The position numbers were made by a program, and so were the translations under genes. Below, one piece after another: positions 1 to 10,071 of a stretch of 64,000 nt of DNA. How positions within the stretch are numbered: position 1 is the first letter of the stretch; every line of letters begins with the position of its first letter. Location: positions 268,713 to 332,712 of the forward strand of contig NW_015971538.1 in NCBI RefSeq assembly GCF_000182565.1. Reading direction: 5' to 3'. The notes beneath the pieces are model-generated. The model did no database searches and had not been told where the DNA came from. It was given only the letters and a program-made list of their open reading frames with translations. This stretch comes from Spizellomyces punctatus DAOM BR117. Taxonomy: Eukaryota > Chytridiomycota > Chytridiomycetes > Spizellomycetales > Spizellomycetaceae.

Positions 1-135
1 ACTGCCACTAAGTTCCTTGTAGAGCTGGCCATGCCGTCGGTACTTATAGATGTGATCGGCTCAGTACTCGTTTCGATCGCCGAAGCGGGTCTTGAATGGC
101 CGCTCACGTTGGTATTGTGGGTGGCTACCGAAAAC

Positions 136-3000
136 TTACGTTCCATTACAGCACAAAACTCTCTGCCCCAACAAAGCTGGAGAATGATATTCAAGCTTCA
201 ATAAAGCTTCACTTAAAATATCAGCTGTCAGATGGAAACCTACCAATTCGTCGATATCGATCTTTGGCGGAGTCAGCTCGACAATGCTGGCGGTAACTGT
301 TAATGGTGCGACTTCAGGTCCTCGGGGTCCCTCGGATGAATATTGTCTTTTTCTGAGAAAAGCTAATTCGTCAAGACTTCCCCTCTTACGAGTTGGCTTG
401 GACGAGCTTTGTGCACCATTATCGCGCGGCTGCGAACCCAACATGGCTGCACTGGAGTGAGAATTGACGTTGTGAAGCTGTCTCTTTCTCCTGGCGTCAC
501 GTTGAATCTGCGCTAAATGGCCCGTAGATGAAGCTCGCCGCTCCAGCCGATGGAGGGCCGAGCTCGTGACACTACTCGACACTGCGGAATATGAGGTCCC
601 CGTTTCATCCGTTACCAGCATATCTTCTGTATTAGATTGCGGGTTTGAGCTCACGTCGTCGGCTGATGACTCCAGGCTATGTTGTTGCCCGTCTACTGGA
701 CGCCCAAGGCCAATATACTCTTTGATATCGGGTGCGACACTATCCCCACCAACATCACCAATCCTCATTGCACTTGCCCCCATCGGCAGTCCTGAGCTAT
801 CCGCTTCGATCGTATCTGCGATTCCCATGAAATGATTGATATCCAACGAAGTTAATCGGCGTTGTACGGGAGGCGACAGTGTTTTCATAAGTTTACTGGC
901 ATTTACTTCGGAGCCGCTTCCTCGCTGTGGTTCTGAAAACGCGCGCGGCCGATTTTTGTGCTCAATGTCTTCATGCTTATCGTTTTCTCCTAACCCTAAT
1001 CGTGAGCTAGCTACAAGACTTCGCTCGAGCGAGGTCCGTGATTTCGCCGAAGCCTCCCGTCCCCGCTTCGGCCAAAATGTAGGCCGTTCCCCTGCCACGA
1101 ACTGGTCAATGTCAAGACTTGCTGGGTCAATAGCCATGGCACTTGCTTGGGGGTTGGTAGAGTGACGGGCCTCGATAGCATTATCGATTTCTATGAAACT
1201 AACACGATACGATCTGTCCAAGGCGTTCATGCTCCTTACCAACGCATGTGATGGTGCGGACTTCGCTTGTAGCGGGTGTGTACCTGCAATGGTTGTTCGA
1301 CCTTGTGGCGGAGAAGATGCCCCTATAGTCTCAAGCCCAGTAGACGCCGACGTGGCGTCGCCCGCCCCTAGCAGCATCTCGATATCTCTCTCTGTGTTTT
1401 CGTTTTCCGGAAGTATCTCCGTTGACTGCACAAGAGGGGTGCCGATATCGATGAACGCTCCAATGTCTTCCGCGGCACGGGTGTCATCTCTCAGGCAAAA
1501 AATCGGCGGTGTCTGCTCTCGCTTATGGCGCACGGAATCTGTAGTTAGCACTCTCTCCATACCGCCATCCAACACATTGGTGCGACTGCTGTCTCCGGCG
1601 ACACCCAGTGGATATTTCAGGCTACCAGTCGAGTGCCATACTGATTTCTTCTGCGTATCTGGAGACGTCATGTCCTGCCCCGCTAGCAATGGCAAGGAAT
1701 TGTTCAGTTTGTCTGCTGATTTTCGCTTGGGCATGAGTGGCTCCCCAATGAGGATCTTCGGAATAGGTGGGACTTGGTTCACCAGCAAATAATCATCTGC
1801 GTCAGTGAAAACACGGGGCAAACTTGCCAGAACGGACGCCGCTGGATTGGGATCCATCGACAAAACATCATCAATGTCCCTCGTTTCTTCTTCTGCAGGT
1901 GTAATAGTGGTGCTCGTAACAGGGGACTTCCGGTTAGGGGATACAGGAGAGGTTGCCGGCGAGTCTGGGCCATCCATTGGTGCAGTGCCGGTAATTCTTG
2001 CAGAGTGAAATCCAAGTCGATTCTTAACCCGAGGCTTCTCCATTCGTGTCGACGGTGAATGCTGGGACTGTGGAGGGTTTTCCGATGGCGATGCGCTTCC
2101 CAAGGCCAGCATATTATCGACATCAAAATCGTCAGTAGCTGCAGGAATATCTACTGTAAGCTTCGACCCAGTCCTTTCCCAGTTTTCACCGCTCCCAATC
2201 CCTGTTAATCTGTCAATATCCTCGCTAGCGGTGGTAAGAGTTTGAGGAAAATGGCTTTCGGGCAAAGAATTAGCAGGAGCAAGTGGTACTGGAGCTGCCA
2301 ACCCGAGCGTGCTTCTTCCGATGGTTGGAAAGTTGTCTGCAAATGACATAGACGACCCTCCCAGGCCTGCTGATAGTTGGGCAGAATTCGGTCTTACAGT
2401 ACTCAAGCGGAAGCCACTGGCCAAGCGGGTTGCCAAAGAATGGCGAGGAGTGGTAGATTGTTCCACCTTGCGGGCGTTTGCTGTCGTTAAGTCGTCAATG
2501 TCTCGTACGTTAAGTCGGTCGCCAGGGCCAGGGGAACGGAAACTGGAACTTCTAGTTACGACTCCAGATTTTTTTCCTTTAATTTTTTCCATAGCTGCGT
2601 CTGCCGCCTCCAAAATCGAATCAATGTCCTCGGCCTTGCTGACTATGTAAGGATAGGTGCTGGCGGGAGCGACCTGCTGCACTACCATTCTACCGTCATC
2701 TAGTCCCCAAGTGCTTCCAGAACGAGTTGGTTGAACTATTTCCACTACTGGAGTGACTTGAGTTCCACTTATTGTCGCTCCCCGCGCCCTACCTCGTCTT
2801 TGCCCGTCCGGCTTTGGTCTCTCATTTGTAGAAGCCCTCCCTTGAGATTTGTCTGTATCCGAAGCAGGAGGTTCTTCGGTCAATTTGCCGTCAGCTTCAC
2901 CAGAACGAGCCCGAAGCGCGGCATTCCACAAGCTGTTATGCGATCGGCCCAACGGCTTATCGGACACTGAGCGAGGCCTCAGTGCCGGAGAATTCGACAT
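136..3000 (-). CDS. Large disordered protein with repeated DID-type short motifs, function unknown
   Basis: A single uninterrupted 954-codon frame starts at an ATG at 3000. I do not recognise the family. The protein is rich in Ser, Pro, Thr and Arg with no visible globular domain, membrane segment or signal peptide. Its striking feature is a short motif, roughly (E/R/L)-D-I-(D/E/N)-x-hydrophobic-hydrophobic, often followed by G or an AG/GxG pair. It recurs about every 30-100 residues: EDIDSIL near residue 124, RDIDDL 166, EDIDRL 260, DVDNML 293, RDIDDVL 374, EDIGAFI 511, RDIEMLL 538, EIDNAI 604, LDIDQFV 629, LDINHFM 719, PDIKEYI 757 and DIDELVGF near the C-terminus. This looks like an array of docking motifs in a disordered scaffold, which is inference. 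The long open frame in a region of spliced genes supports it being coding. The C-terminus near 136-200 could be altered by an unseen intron. Confidence 0.72.
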   Translation of the reverse strand: MSNSPALRPRSVSDKPLGRSHNSLWNAALRARSGEADGKLTEEPPASDTDKSQGRASTNERPKPDGQRRGRARGATISGTQVTPVVEIVQPTRSGSTWGLDDGRMVVQQVAPASTYPYIVSKAEDIDSILEAADAAMEKIKGKKSGVVTRSSSFRSPGPGDRLNVRDIDDLTTANARKVEQSTTPRHSLATRLASGFRLSTVRPNSAQLSAGLGGSSMSFADNFPTIGRSTLGLAAPVPLAPANSLPESHFPQTLTTASEDIDRLTGIGSGENWERTGSKLTVDIPAATDDFDVDNMLALGSASPSENPPQSQHSPSTRMEKPRVKNRLGFHSARITGTAPMDGPDSPATSPVSPNRKSPVTSTTITPAEEETRDIDDVLSMDPNPAASVLASLPRVFTDADDYLLVNQVPPIPKILIGEPLMPKRKSADKLNNSLPLLAGQDMTSPDTQKKSVWHSTGSLKYPLGVAGDSSRTNVLDGGMERVLTTDSVRHKREQTPPIFCLRDDTRAAEDIGAFIDIGTPLVQSTEILPENENTERDIEMLLGAGDATSASTGLETIGASSPPQGRTTIAGTHPLQAKSAPSHALVRSMNALDRSYRVSFIEIDNAIEARHSTNPQASAMAIDPASLDIDQFVAGERPTFWPKRGREASAKSRTSLERSLVASSRLGLGENDKHEDIEHKNRPRAFSEPQRGSGSEVNASKLMKTLSPPVQRRLTSLDINHFMGIADTIEADSSGLPMGASAMRIGDVGGDSVAPDIKEYIGLGRPVDGQQHSLESSADDVSSNPQSNTEDMLVTDETGTSYSAVSSSVTSSALHRLERRASSTGHLAQIQRDARRKRQLHNVNSHSSAAMLGSQPRDNGAQSSSKPTRKRGSLDELAFLRKRQYSSEGPRGPEVAPLTVTASIVELTPPKIDIDELVGFHLTADILSEALLKLEYHSPALLGQRVLCCNGT

Positions 3001-3417
3001 GACACTGTATGATGGCTTCCCGGCAAAATGTATATGTTATATGGTTTTTGGATGTAACCAACTCATCTGCCGTTGTTGCAAGAGCGGAGCAAACCAAAGC
3101 AATGTTTTAAAAATGCTAAAAATAGATGCAATTCAAGCGCCAAAGCAATATGTGGAATTTTTGATCAGCTATAACGCGATTTCAATTTTATCAATAAATC
3201 AAGATCACTATCGGAAGGGTCGGTCGCAGTGTTCAGTAGCACATCTAAAATAGTAGAATTGAGAAGGTGTTTTCGTCTTTGCACACAACCACAACAACCA
3301 GCATACCGATGAATGCACTTATCAAATTAAAACCTTCACTGAACCTGGGAAGTTCCTGCGAAAGCGAGGCCACAATCTGCGCAAGTGGGGAACTGAATTC
3401 TTTTGGATATGGCGCTT
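3001..3417. other. Intergenic, nothing recognised
   Basis: AT-rich sequence upstream of the DID-motif gene. No conserved frame, RNA gene or repeat was seen. It presumably holds the promoter of the minus-strand gene ending at 136. Confidence 0.5.
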
Positions 3418-5510
3418 CTATCGCCGATAGTATCTGTAAAATATACCTTTAGAGCCTCTGTCGCAACTGGCGACACGACCATCTAAAACGCAACTCACTG
3501 AAACAACAAAGTGTGTTCTGAGGGACTCATCTATGCTGCCGGTATGTTCTGAGATGTACTTCACAACCGGAACTGCGTACCCCACTTTCACCAAAAGGAC
3601 CAAGTGATCAAGGATCTTTTGCTTAATTTCTATCTGCAATTACGGGGATGAGTTCTATCTTCAAAGGGAAGACGTTATCTCTCCAACGTACCATCATCAA
3701 GGGATCTTGTGATTCGTATCCGCCCTCAAGTAAGGTAATCCAGAAAGTTGTGGCATGCTCCCAAAGAAACGGATGCCTTATGACCATCTAAAAATCGCGG
3801 TAGAAGTACAGCGTCAGCATGTTGAGTAACGGGCGAAGGATGTATAGGCGCTCTTACTTCATCCACAAGATTGAATGCCGGAGGAACTTCCTCTCGTAGC
3901 ATGGTCCACTCGTAAAAGCTACCATTGCTCAAGCAAGACGAGACCCAATGTAATAGTGCCATGGAGGTAATTTGTCGTCTAAACACAGTCGTGCGCCTTC
4001 AGCGACAGCTTGTCATCGGATGTGTCAAACTCGTATATTTACCTACTCTGTCGCCTGAAGAAATGCAGATATATGATCCTGCATTTGCGCCATGGATGTT
4101 ATACGGTTCGTCAATGCGTCAAGACTCTTTAGTGCTTCCAAAGTGCTCTTGAAATCGTCGTCGTCACCCTGTCAACGGGAATAGAAGTATGTTGAGTCGA
4201 TTATAACGCTTTCTCACGCTTAATAATAGAGTCTACTCACCACAGAGCCTCTTTTGCTGTCTTGATCTACGATGCTGACGGCGTAGGCCAGTAGCCACAG
4301 TGTTTCTTCCACATGTGCATTCGAACGACGAGGAACAAAGGTATCCGCGATCAGAGCATCTACATTACGGTGAGTGGATTGTATCTATAATCGTCTCCAC
4401 TTCAAGTTGTCAAAAGGTACTCACTGAGAATTGCAGCGTCCCGAAGAAAGACAGGTGATGGTGGGTCATTTGAGTTATAATGCTTATATAACTACACTCC
4501 CACATAGCATTAGCAGTGCTACTTAATTTGAATCCGTCCCAAATGTCAAACGCAATTGCTTTCCCTACCTTAACAATATCTCCCCCACTCGGTTTGCTGT
4601 CCCGCTGAATGCCGATCAAAGCCTCGATCACATCAAGGGCCGTTATGCCGCTGAACTTGACACCTTCCGTCAGCATCAATACCCTTCAAATGCATGTCAT
4701 CAGGTTGAGGTACCAAACTACATAATTACGTACAACAGCGTTGCTTACTCTTCTCGTTCTCCCAGACCCGCCGCCAACTCCTGCGATATTCGGTTAAGCA
4801 TTTGCCCCCAATGAATTCCATTTTCCGTCTCTCGTGACAATCCAGTTAGGATCGCTTGCGTTATAAAGTAGTTGTGCACATTGTTGTAACATAGGGGCTG
4901 CCGATCTTGTGATTAGTTAGAGTGCTTTGAGGTGGAAAGAGCTTGTCCTCGAAGCTTCACTCACACCCAGGTTTGTGGCGACCCATTCCTTAATATTCGT
5001 GTCATTGGGATCATGTAGCTTTGACAATACATTCACCAGCTGATTACAATATTCTGTCGTTTCTGTGGCTACTAATGCCATCGCTGCAAACGGTGAAGAA
5101 AGCAGCGTAGAGATCAGTGTAGAGATCAGGACAAAGTTGGGCTCTGGTGGGGTTGCCCAGTTTGTTGGCATGGTAATCGCTTACCTGAGAGTCGCGCCAA
5201 CAAGATGCCGATGAATATTTGTTCGGTCGTGAACCAGATGTCGCAGGAAAACGGCGCAATATCGAAGCCAAAGTCTCCGGTGTGTCAGTCTTGTTCATGT
5301 ATCGACACAATCTTTGCGCATTTGCGCGGGAATGTGGCATGGAGAACCTCTCCAATGCTTTCAGTTTGATGCACTACTGATGAAGAAGGAGGGCCTTTCA
5401 CCATGCCAGTTTCACAGAAGGGGAGTTTCGACAATCCAAAACTAACTTGTGCAGATTTTGGGACATATTCAAATCTCACACAGCTCAAGTAATGAAGGAT
5501 TAGACAGAAT
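3418..5510 (-). CDS. Probable multi-exon ARM/HEAT-like protein, possibly Efr3-like; model unresolved
   Basis: Several short minus-strand open stretches, joined by plausible GT..AG introns, suggest a gene. Clear exon-like pieces lie at about 5400-5200, 5171-4930, 4890-4745, 4679-4430, 4362-4245 and 4170-4040. The piece at 4679-4560 reads GVKFSGITALDVIEALIG, resembling the segment of fungal Efr3 (plasma-membrane PI4-kinase scaffold) where a 'GL..LDVL..L' helix occurs. Later exons (for example VEETLWLLAYAVSIVDQD and TLEALKSLDALTNRITSMA) are helical and ARM-like. The similarity is weak and based only on pattern. I could not assemble one continuous frame from an N-terminus, and about 250 N-terminal residues expected for Efr3 are not visible upstream. 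It may be a diverged gene or a degraded copy. The downstream end near 3418-3640 is also uncertain. Confidence 0.35.
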
Positions 5511-6650
5511 CAGTGAGGAGACTTCCGATGCGCCTATCCATCGCATGAAGGACACTGCTCAAAGAGCAGATTGTGCTTCACAAACTGGTGTGTAGCACTT
5601 TCCGTCTTTCTAGACAATCATTTCAGTTCCATTGTTATCACGTTGTTTACTACGAGAGCTCATTTAAGTATTGCTGGGCGCTTACATCTCATTTGTTATA
5701 GATCACTTATCAGTTAGAAATTTAAGTCCATTTGGTTGACAATCATCATTATTGAGTGATCGCTTTCTTGTCCGTTTATAGTGTAGAGGTGACAGAAAAT
5801 GGCACTAGCTACTACACCAGGGAATAAACTGGCGACAACCAACCCGGAAAAGCCAAGTAATTCCCTCCTTACAACCAACCAACTACTACTAGGCCCAATT
5901 ACACATGCAATACATTACGGTTGTTCTAACCGGGTAACTAAGCCCACCACACGAGAGAAATCCTACTAAGCCCTTGATTCCGAAATTCTTAGTCGGAGGA
6001 TGTTCAGATACTAATTAAACCAGAATTAGACTCGGAATACGCGTGGGAAAATACAAAGATAATGCATACCTGTGATCGTTGCAGCATAGTAGCAGCAGTG
6101 TTTGCAAGGGGTTATGTTGTTATTGTCGGGAGGGCGAGGTCCTCGGCACCAGAGCAGTATTCTCATGATGATGGACTTGAGAGTCGCGATGAGAAGAGTT
6201 GCACAGATGCTTTGAGAGTCGAGGGATAAAGAAACAAGAGGGAAGAGACAAAAGGCCCCCATTTTATAGACCTTTGGCATGCGCCTCACCGCAGTTTAAA
6301 AAAAAACAACATTACATGCATGCCACAACCGCTTTGGGCGATAGATGGGGGTGCTGATTATGCGATATGATTAACCGGATTAATCCGGATAATAATGAGT
6401 CTTAGTGCCATTTTCCATCACCTCCACTATATGATTTGGAAGGGCGATGCTGCGATACTTATGACCCCTGTCGGCAAGGACACTTAAAGTCATTACCCAT
6501 TTAGCATTGTACGGGAAAAACACTTTCCTGCGTTCGTAAATAAAAGAAATAAAAGAAGCGATGCGAAATGGTGTCAAGGCATACCACAGAGGACAAAATG
6601 CGATGGGTATGATATAATTAGAACCGACAGAAGTGTTTGCAACCCAATTT
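5511..6650. other. Mostly noncoding, AT-rich region
   Basis: No convincing gene. Stops are frequent in all frames between about 5520 and 6000. One minus-strand candidate start (ATG at 6166, followed by a GTATGC donor near 6073) sits downstream of a TATA-like element, but no following exon was found. A small homopolymer of A lies at about 6298-6305. Confidence 0.45.
6261..6268 (-). promoter_or_regulatory. TATA-like element on the minus strand
   Basis: TATAAAAT on the minus strand lies about 95 bases upstream of a minus-strand ATG at 6166. It may belong to an unresolved first exon of the 3.4-5.5 kb gene or be chance in AT-rich DNA. Confidence 0.25.
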
Positions 6651-6707
6651 TACTAATCCTCTCGTCTCACTAATCTAAACTGCACACCAGTCAGATTAAT
6701 TCGTCTC

Positions 6708-9700
6708 CTATTTCCTCCTGACAGTTCTGGGTGCCTTAATCTTTCGCCCAGCCGATCCGCCCTGTGTATTCGCCTGTGTTCCCCCAGCACCCATCGAAAA
6801 CAATGCCCCAGGTTGGGAAGCTCCAAAGCTGAATCCGTTCTGGGGAGGGGCCGCAGCTCCAAAGGTAAAAGAGGAGCCCGTTGGTGTTGTCGCTTGTTGT
6901 TGTTGTTGTTGTTGTTGCGGTTGTGGTTGTTGTGCCGGTTGTCCGCCGGCTCCAAAGCTGAACTGGAAACCACCTGCTTGAGGTGTACCCCCGCCAGCAT
7001 TTGAGCCAGGAGTACCTCCAAACGAAAAGCCAAATCCACCTGCTCTACCCGCCTGAGGCGTACCAAAGGAAGGCGTTGACGGTGGTCCGGCAGACGGATT
7101 CTGAGGTGCAGGAGATGCAGCGGGAGCGCCACCACCAAACTTAAAAGTACTTTGTCCGCCAAAGTTTGATTGATTGGCTCCCCCAATGGCTGAGCTGAAT
7201 GGTGCAGAGGGCGTACTCGGAGCCGGTGCAGTGGGATTTGGGGCAGTTTGTCCGGTCGCTCCAAACGCAAAGGATGGTTGTGCACCGCTGCCGACGCCAA
7301 AGGCGGGGGCAGGCGTAGTCGGTGTAGACGCTGCGGTTGAGGAATTGGTGCCGAAGCCGCCAAATGCCGGTGCTGACGACTGCGGTGTGACGGTAGTATT
7401 TGCGCCAAAGCCACCAAAGGCGGGTGTCGTAGGTGCAGGAGTTGGTGCGGCGACTTGCGTTCCGAATCCGCCAAAAGCAGGCGCCGCTGATGTAGGGGCA
7501 GAGGCGGACGTCTGTGGCTTAGCACCAAACCCGCCAAAAGTAGGTGCCGCGGAGGTAGGGGCAGTGGTCGCCGAACCCTCCGGTTTTCCTCCAAACCCTG
7601 CAAAACCCGGTGTGGAAGGGACCGGTGAAGCCGCCGCGGGAATCTGAGACGTCGCTCCAAAGCCGCCGAAGGTAGTGCCCGAAGGGGTAGACGCCGCGGG
7701 GTTAGCCGCAGCAGTAGCGTCGGTTTTACCGCCCAAGTGGCCAAATGACGGTGCACCAGGTGTAGGAGTAGACACCGTTGTTTGTGTGCTCCCTCCAAAG
7801 CCTGCAAATGCCGGCGCACTCGATTTCGCAACTGATGTGCTACTACCCGTAAACGAGAATGAAGGAGTTGAAGTCGTTGTCGTGGTGGGTGCTGTAACGC
7901 CAGCAGAGGGGGCAAAGGAGAGAGTGGGGGCAGTGGTCGTGGGAGGATTTCCTGTACCTCCAAATGAGAAAGGCGTTCCGGCTGGAGTAGACGTTGAGGG
8001 AGCAGAGGTTGCCACAGGAGGTGCACCTCCAAATGAAAACGAGGTTGGGGCGGCAGAGGCCGGAGGAGCTGCTGACGTGACGGCAGGAGCGCCTCCGAAA
8101 GCGGGAATGCTAATAGTCGTCGCCGATGTGGAAGCGGTTGGTGCTTCGGTCGAAGCAGGCGCTGCGGTAAATGAAAACGCCGGAGCGGTCGTTGTCGGGG
8201 CGGAAGTCGCTGTACCAGAAGTGCTTCCAAACAATGAGCTGGCCGCACTCGTGGCTGGTGTGGGACCTGGCAGGCTGCTTCCGCCGAAAGTAAAGGAAGC
8301 CGGTGCAGCAGCGGTTGTCCCAGCCACGGCAGTCGTACCTTGAGCTTGGCCTCCAGTGAAAGGTGCCGCGGCAGGTGCGGACCCGTTTGACTGGATGTCT
8401 CTGGCTGTCTGCTGCACCTCACCACTAGCATTTTTGGCCTCTAACTTCTGATAGCATAGCAAATGTTAAATGGATGACACAAAGGGAAGAAAATCCATAT
8501 TTTGTAACTACCTGTCTCTCGGCTTCCTGTTGACGTTTAAGTTCCTCCGCTTTCCGTTGTTCCTCCATCTTTCGTTGTTCCTCAGCGGCCTTACGTTGCT
8601 GCTCAGCCTTTCTCTCTTCTTCCAACTTTCGTTGTTCCTCAGCGGCCTTACGTTGCTGCTCAGCCTTTCTCTCTTCTTCCAACTTTCGTTGTTCCTCCAA
8701 TTTTTTCTGTTCCTCCAGCCGTCTCTGCTGTTCCTGTCTTTTCCGCTCTTCCTCTTCTCGCTTCTTCCGTTCCTCATCAGCCTTTCGCTGTTCTTCCAAC
8801 CGCCTGGCTTCTTCTGCCAATCTCTCTGCTTCTCGTTTCGCTTCCTCCTGCTCTTTGTATGCTCTCTCCGAATTCTCCATGATCTGCTGCGCCACTTCAT
8901 GTGTTTTGTTGTGATCTACAGGTGGCATGCGGGAAATGAGCCATCTTAGGTTATTGTTTGCATTCGGCCGGCTGGATTTCAGCTTGATACGGGAGCGTGG
9001 TGTCTTTGCACGGGGAGAGCCGTTGCGCGTAACTGGTGATAACTGGACAGATGGGCTGTACTGAACGGTTTCCACCTGACGACGCTTAGCAGGTGTAGGT
9101 GACGATTTTGGATCTTGATGGCGCTCTTCTCGGTCTACATCGTCAATGGCACGTTTAGAACCTGCTACCGTACTCTCATCCCGAGTAAGACTGTCGATGG
9201 GGATACGTTTTGGAGTTCCTGGTTTCATTGTTGGTCGGATACCTAGCCGACGACTGGCACTGGTGATCCAACCGTCTTCTGGCCTCAATTCTTCCATGAC
9301 TTTAAGCTCCCAGGGGGACGGACGGTTAGGTGTTTCTGGGGCGTTATTCGGTGTATGGTGTCGCGAAGCGACCTTTGGTGTTGCTCGAACTGGAGTGTTA
9401 TACACCTGGGTATTGGATCTGGGTTGAGGTGCTGGAGAACCGCTATGCCGATTCCCAAGCTCAAATAGACTTGCATTGCTATTATGTACCACACTAGAGC
9501 CGTAATCGCGGGTTGGACTGCCACTATGATCTGTGCTTTGGTTATGCGGGGGAGATCTTGCCCATCGGGGCGAGGGCGCTCGAACTTGCCGCTCTTGTAG
9601 AGGTGGACTCTCCAGTATAGATGTCTGCAAAAAACGGTGAGCATAGGTACTACCACCCAGAGAGTCTGGCACACCAACCTCCATCGCCACCGTCTCCGTC

Positions 9701-9768
9701 GTAGATTCGGACTTTTCCGTTTCTGTACTTGACCCCGCGACCCAATATCTCACGAGTCTCCTCAACAT
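6708..9768 (-). CDS. Nuclear-basket FG nucleoporin (Nup1/Nup124/Nup153-like)
   Basis: Two exons: 9768-8512 and 8447-6708, with a 64-base intron (GTAGTT...ATCAG) that keeps frame across ...AERQ|KLEAKN. The start is the ATG at 9768, MLRRLVRYWV. This short basic amphipathic N-terminus is of the kind that anchors Nup1 and Nup60 to the inner nuclear membrane in yeast. Next comes a basic Ser/Pro-rich region of about 280 residues, then a highly charged helix of about 140 residues full of EEQRK heptads, then about 570 residues of FG repeats (FGG, FSFG, FGGFG, FxFG) rich in Ala, Thr and Pro. It ends GRKIKAPRTVRRK, matching the basic RKI-x3-R-x3-K/R tail of Nup1-type nucleoporins. Role, from family knowledge: binding importins and cargo export complexes at the nuclear basket. 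It is divergent from the acyl-CoA dehydrogenase at 10072. The long coiled coil inserted before the FG region is unusual. Confidence 0.85.
6894..6919 (-). repeat. CAA microsatellite encoding polyglutamine
   Basis: A run of TTG on the plus strand (CAA on the coding strand) encodes eight or more Gln inside the FG domain of the nucleoporin. The adjacent sequence is also Gln/Pro-rich. Confidence 0.8.
8570..8683 (-). repeat. Perfect 57-bp tandem duplication in the coiled-coil exon
   Basis: Copies at 8570-8626 and 8627-8683 are identical base for base. Each encodes 19 residues of the form KLEEERKAEQQRKAAEEQR. Flanking sequence holds more diverged copies of the same EEQRK pattern, so the helix grew by repeat expansion. 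Confidence 0.9.
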
Positions 9769-10071
9769 GATGTTCCTCAACAACTGCAATCAAGAACGAC
9801 CGGGTGATCCACAAAAATGCCTTGGCCACAATAAGCCGATGCCTGAATATCCGCAACCCAATTCCGTGCAGCAAAATCAAGAGAGCGACGACCAAACGAA
9901 CTGCTGCCCGCGCGCGAATTTCATTTCTTTTACGAGGGGTTCGATTCCCGCTGGCTGCAAAACAAAAATTCTTTTTTGCAAATTCGGCCATTTCCGGCAG
10001 AGTCACGAACTGTTTGGATTTGCTTTCCTCCACCAACAAACCATCCGTCGCACATCACCCGATCCATCAAA
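9769..10071. promoter_or_regulatory. Shared divergent promoter, nucleoporin / acyl-CoA dehydrogenase
   Basis: 303 bases separate the two start codons, so both transcripts must start here. No TATA box was seen. It contains GGTTCGATTCC (9937-9947), which matches a tRNA B box but has no supporting tRNA fold. Confidence 0.55.

Noticed and set aside
7675-8343. 222-codon plus-strand open frame over the FG exon
   Set aside because: Antisense shadow of the repeat region, with Val/Ala/Gly composition forced by the repeats.
6653-8431. 592-codon minus-strand open frame rich in Leu, Arg, His and Pro
   Set aside because: It is the shifted shadow of the FG-repeat exon. Low-complexity GC-rich repeats keep several frames open, and only the 6708-8447 frame gives FG repeats and the RKI tail.
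9880-9962. Possible tRNA gene (GGGTTCGATTCCCGC, perfect B box)
   Set aside because: Only three T-stem pairs form, no A box or matching acceptor stem or anticodon arm lies upstream at the right distance, and the site is inside a divergent promoter.
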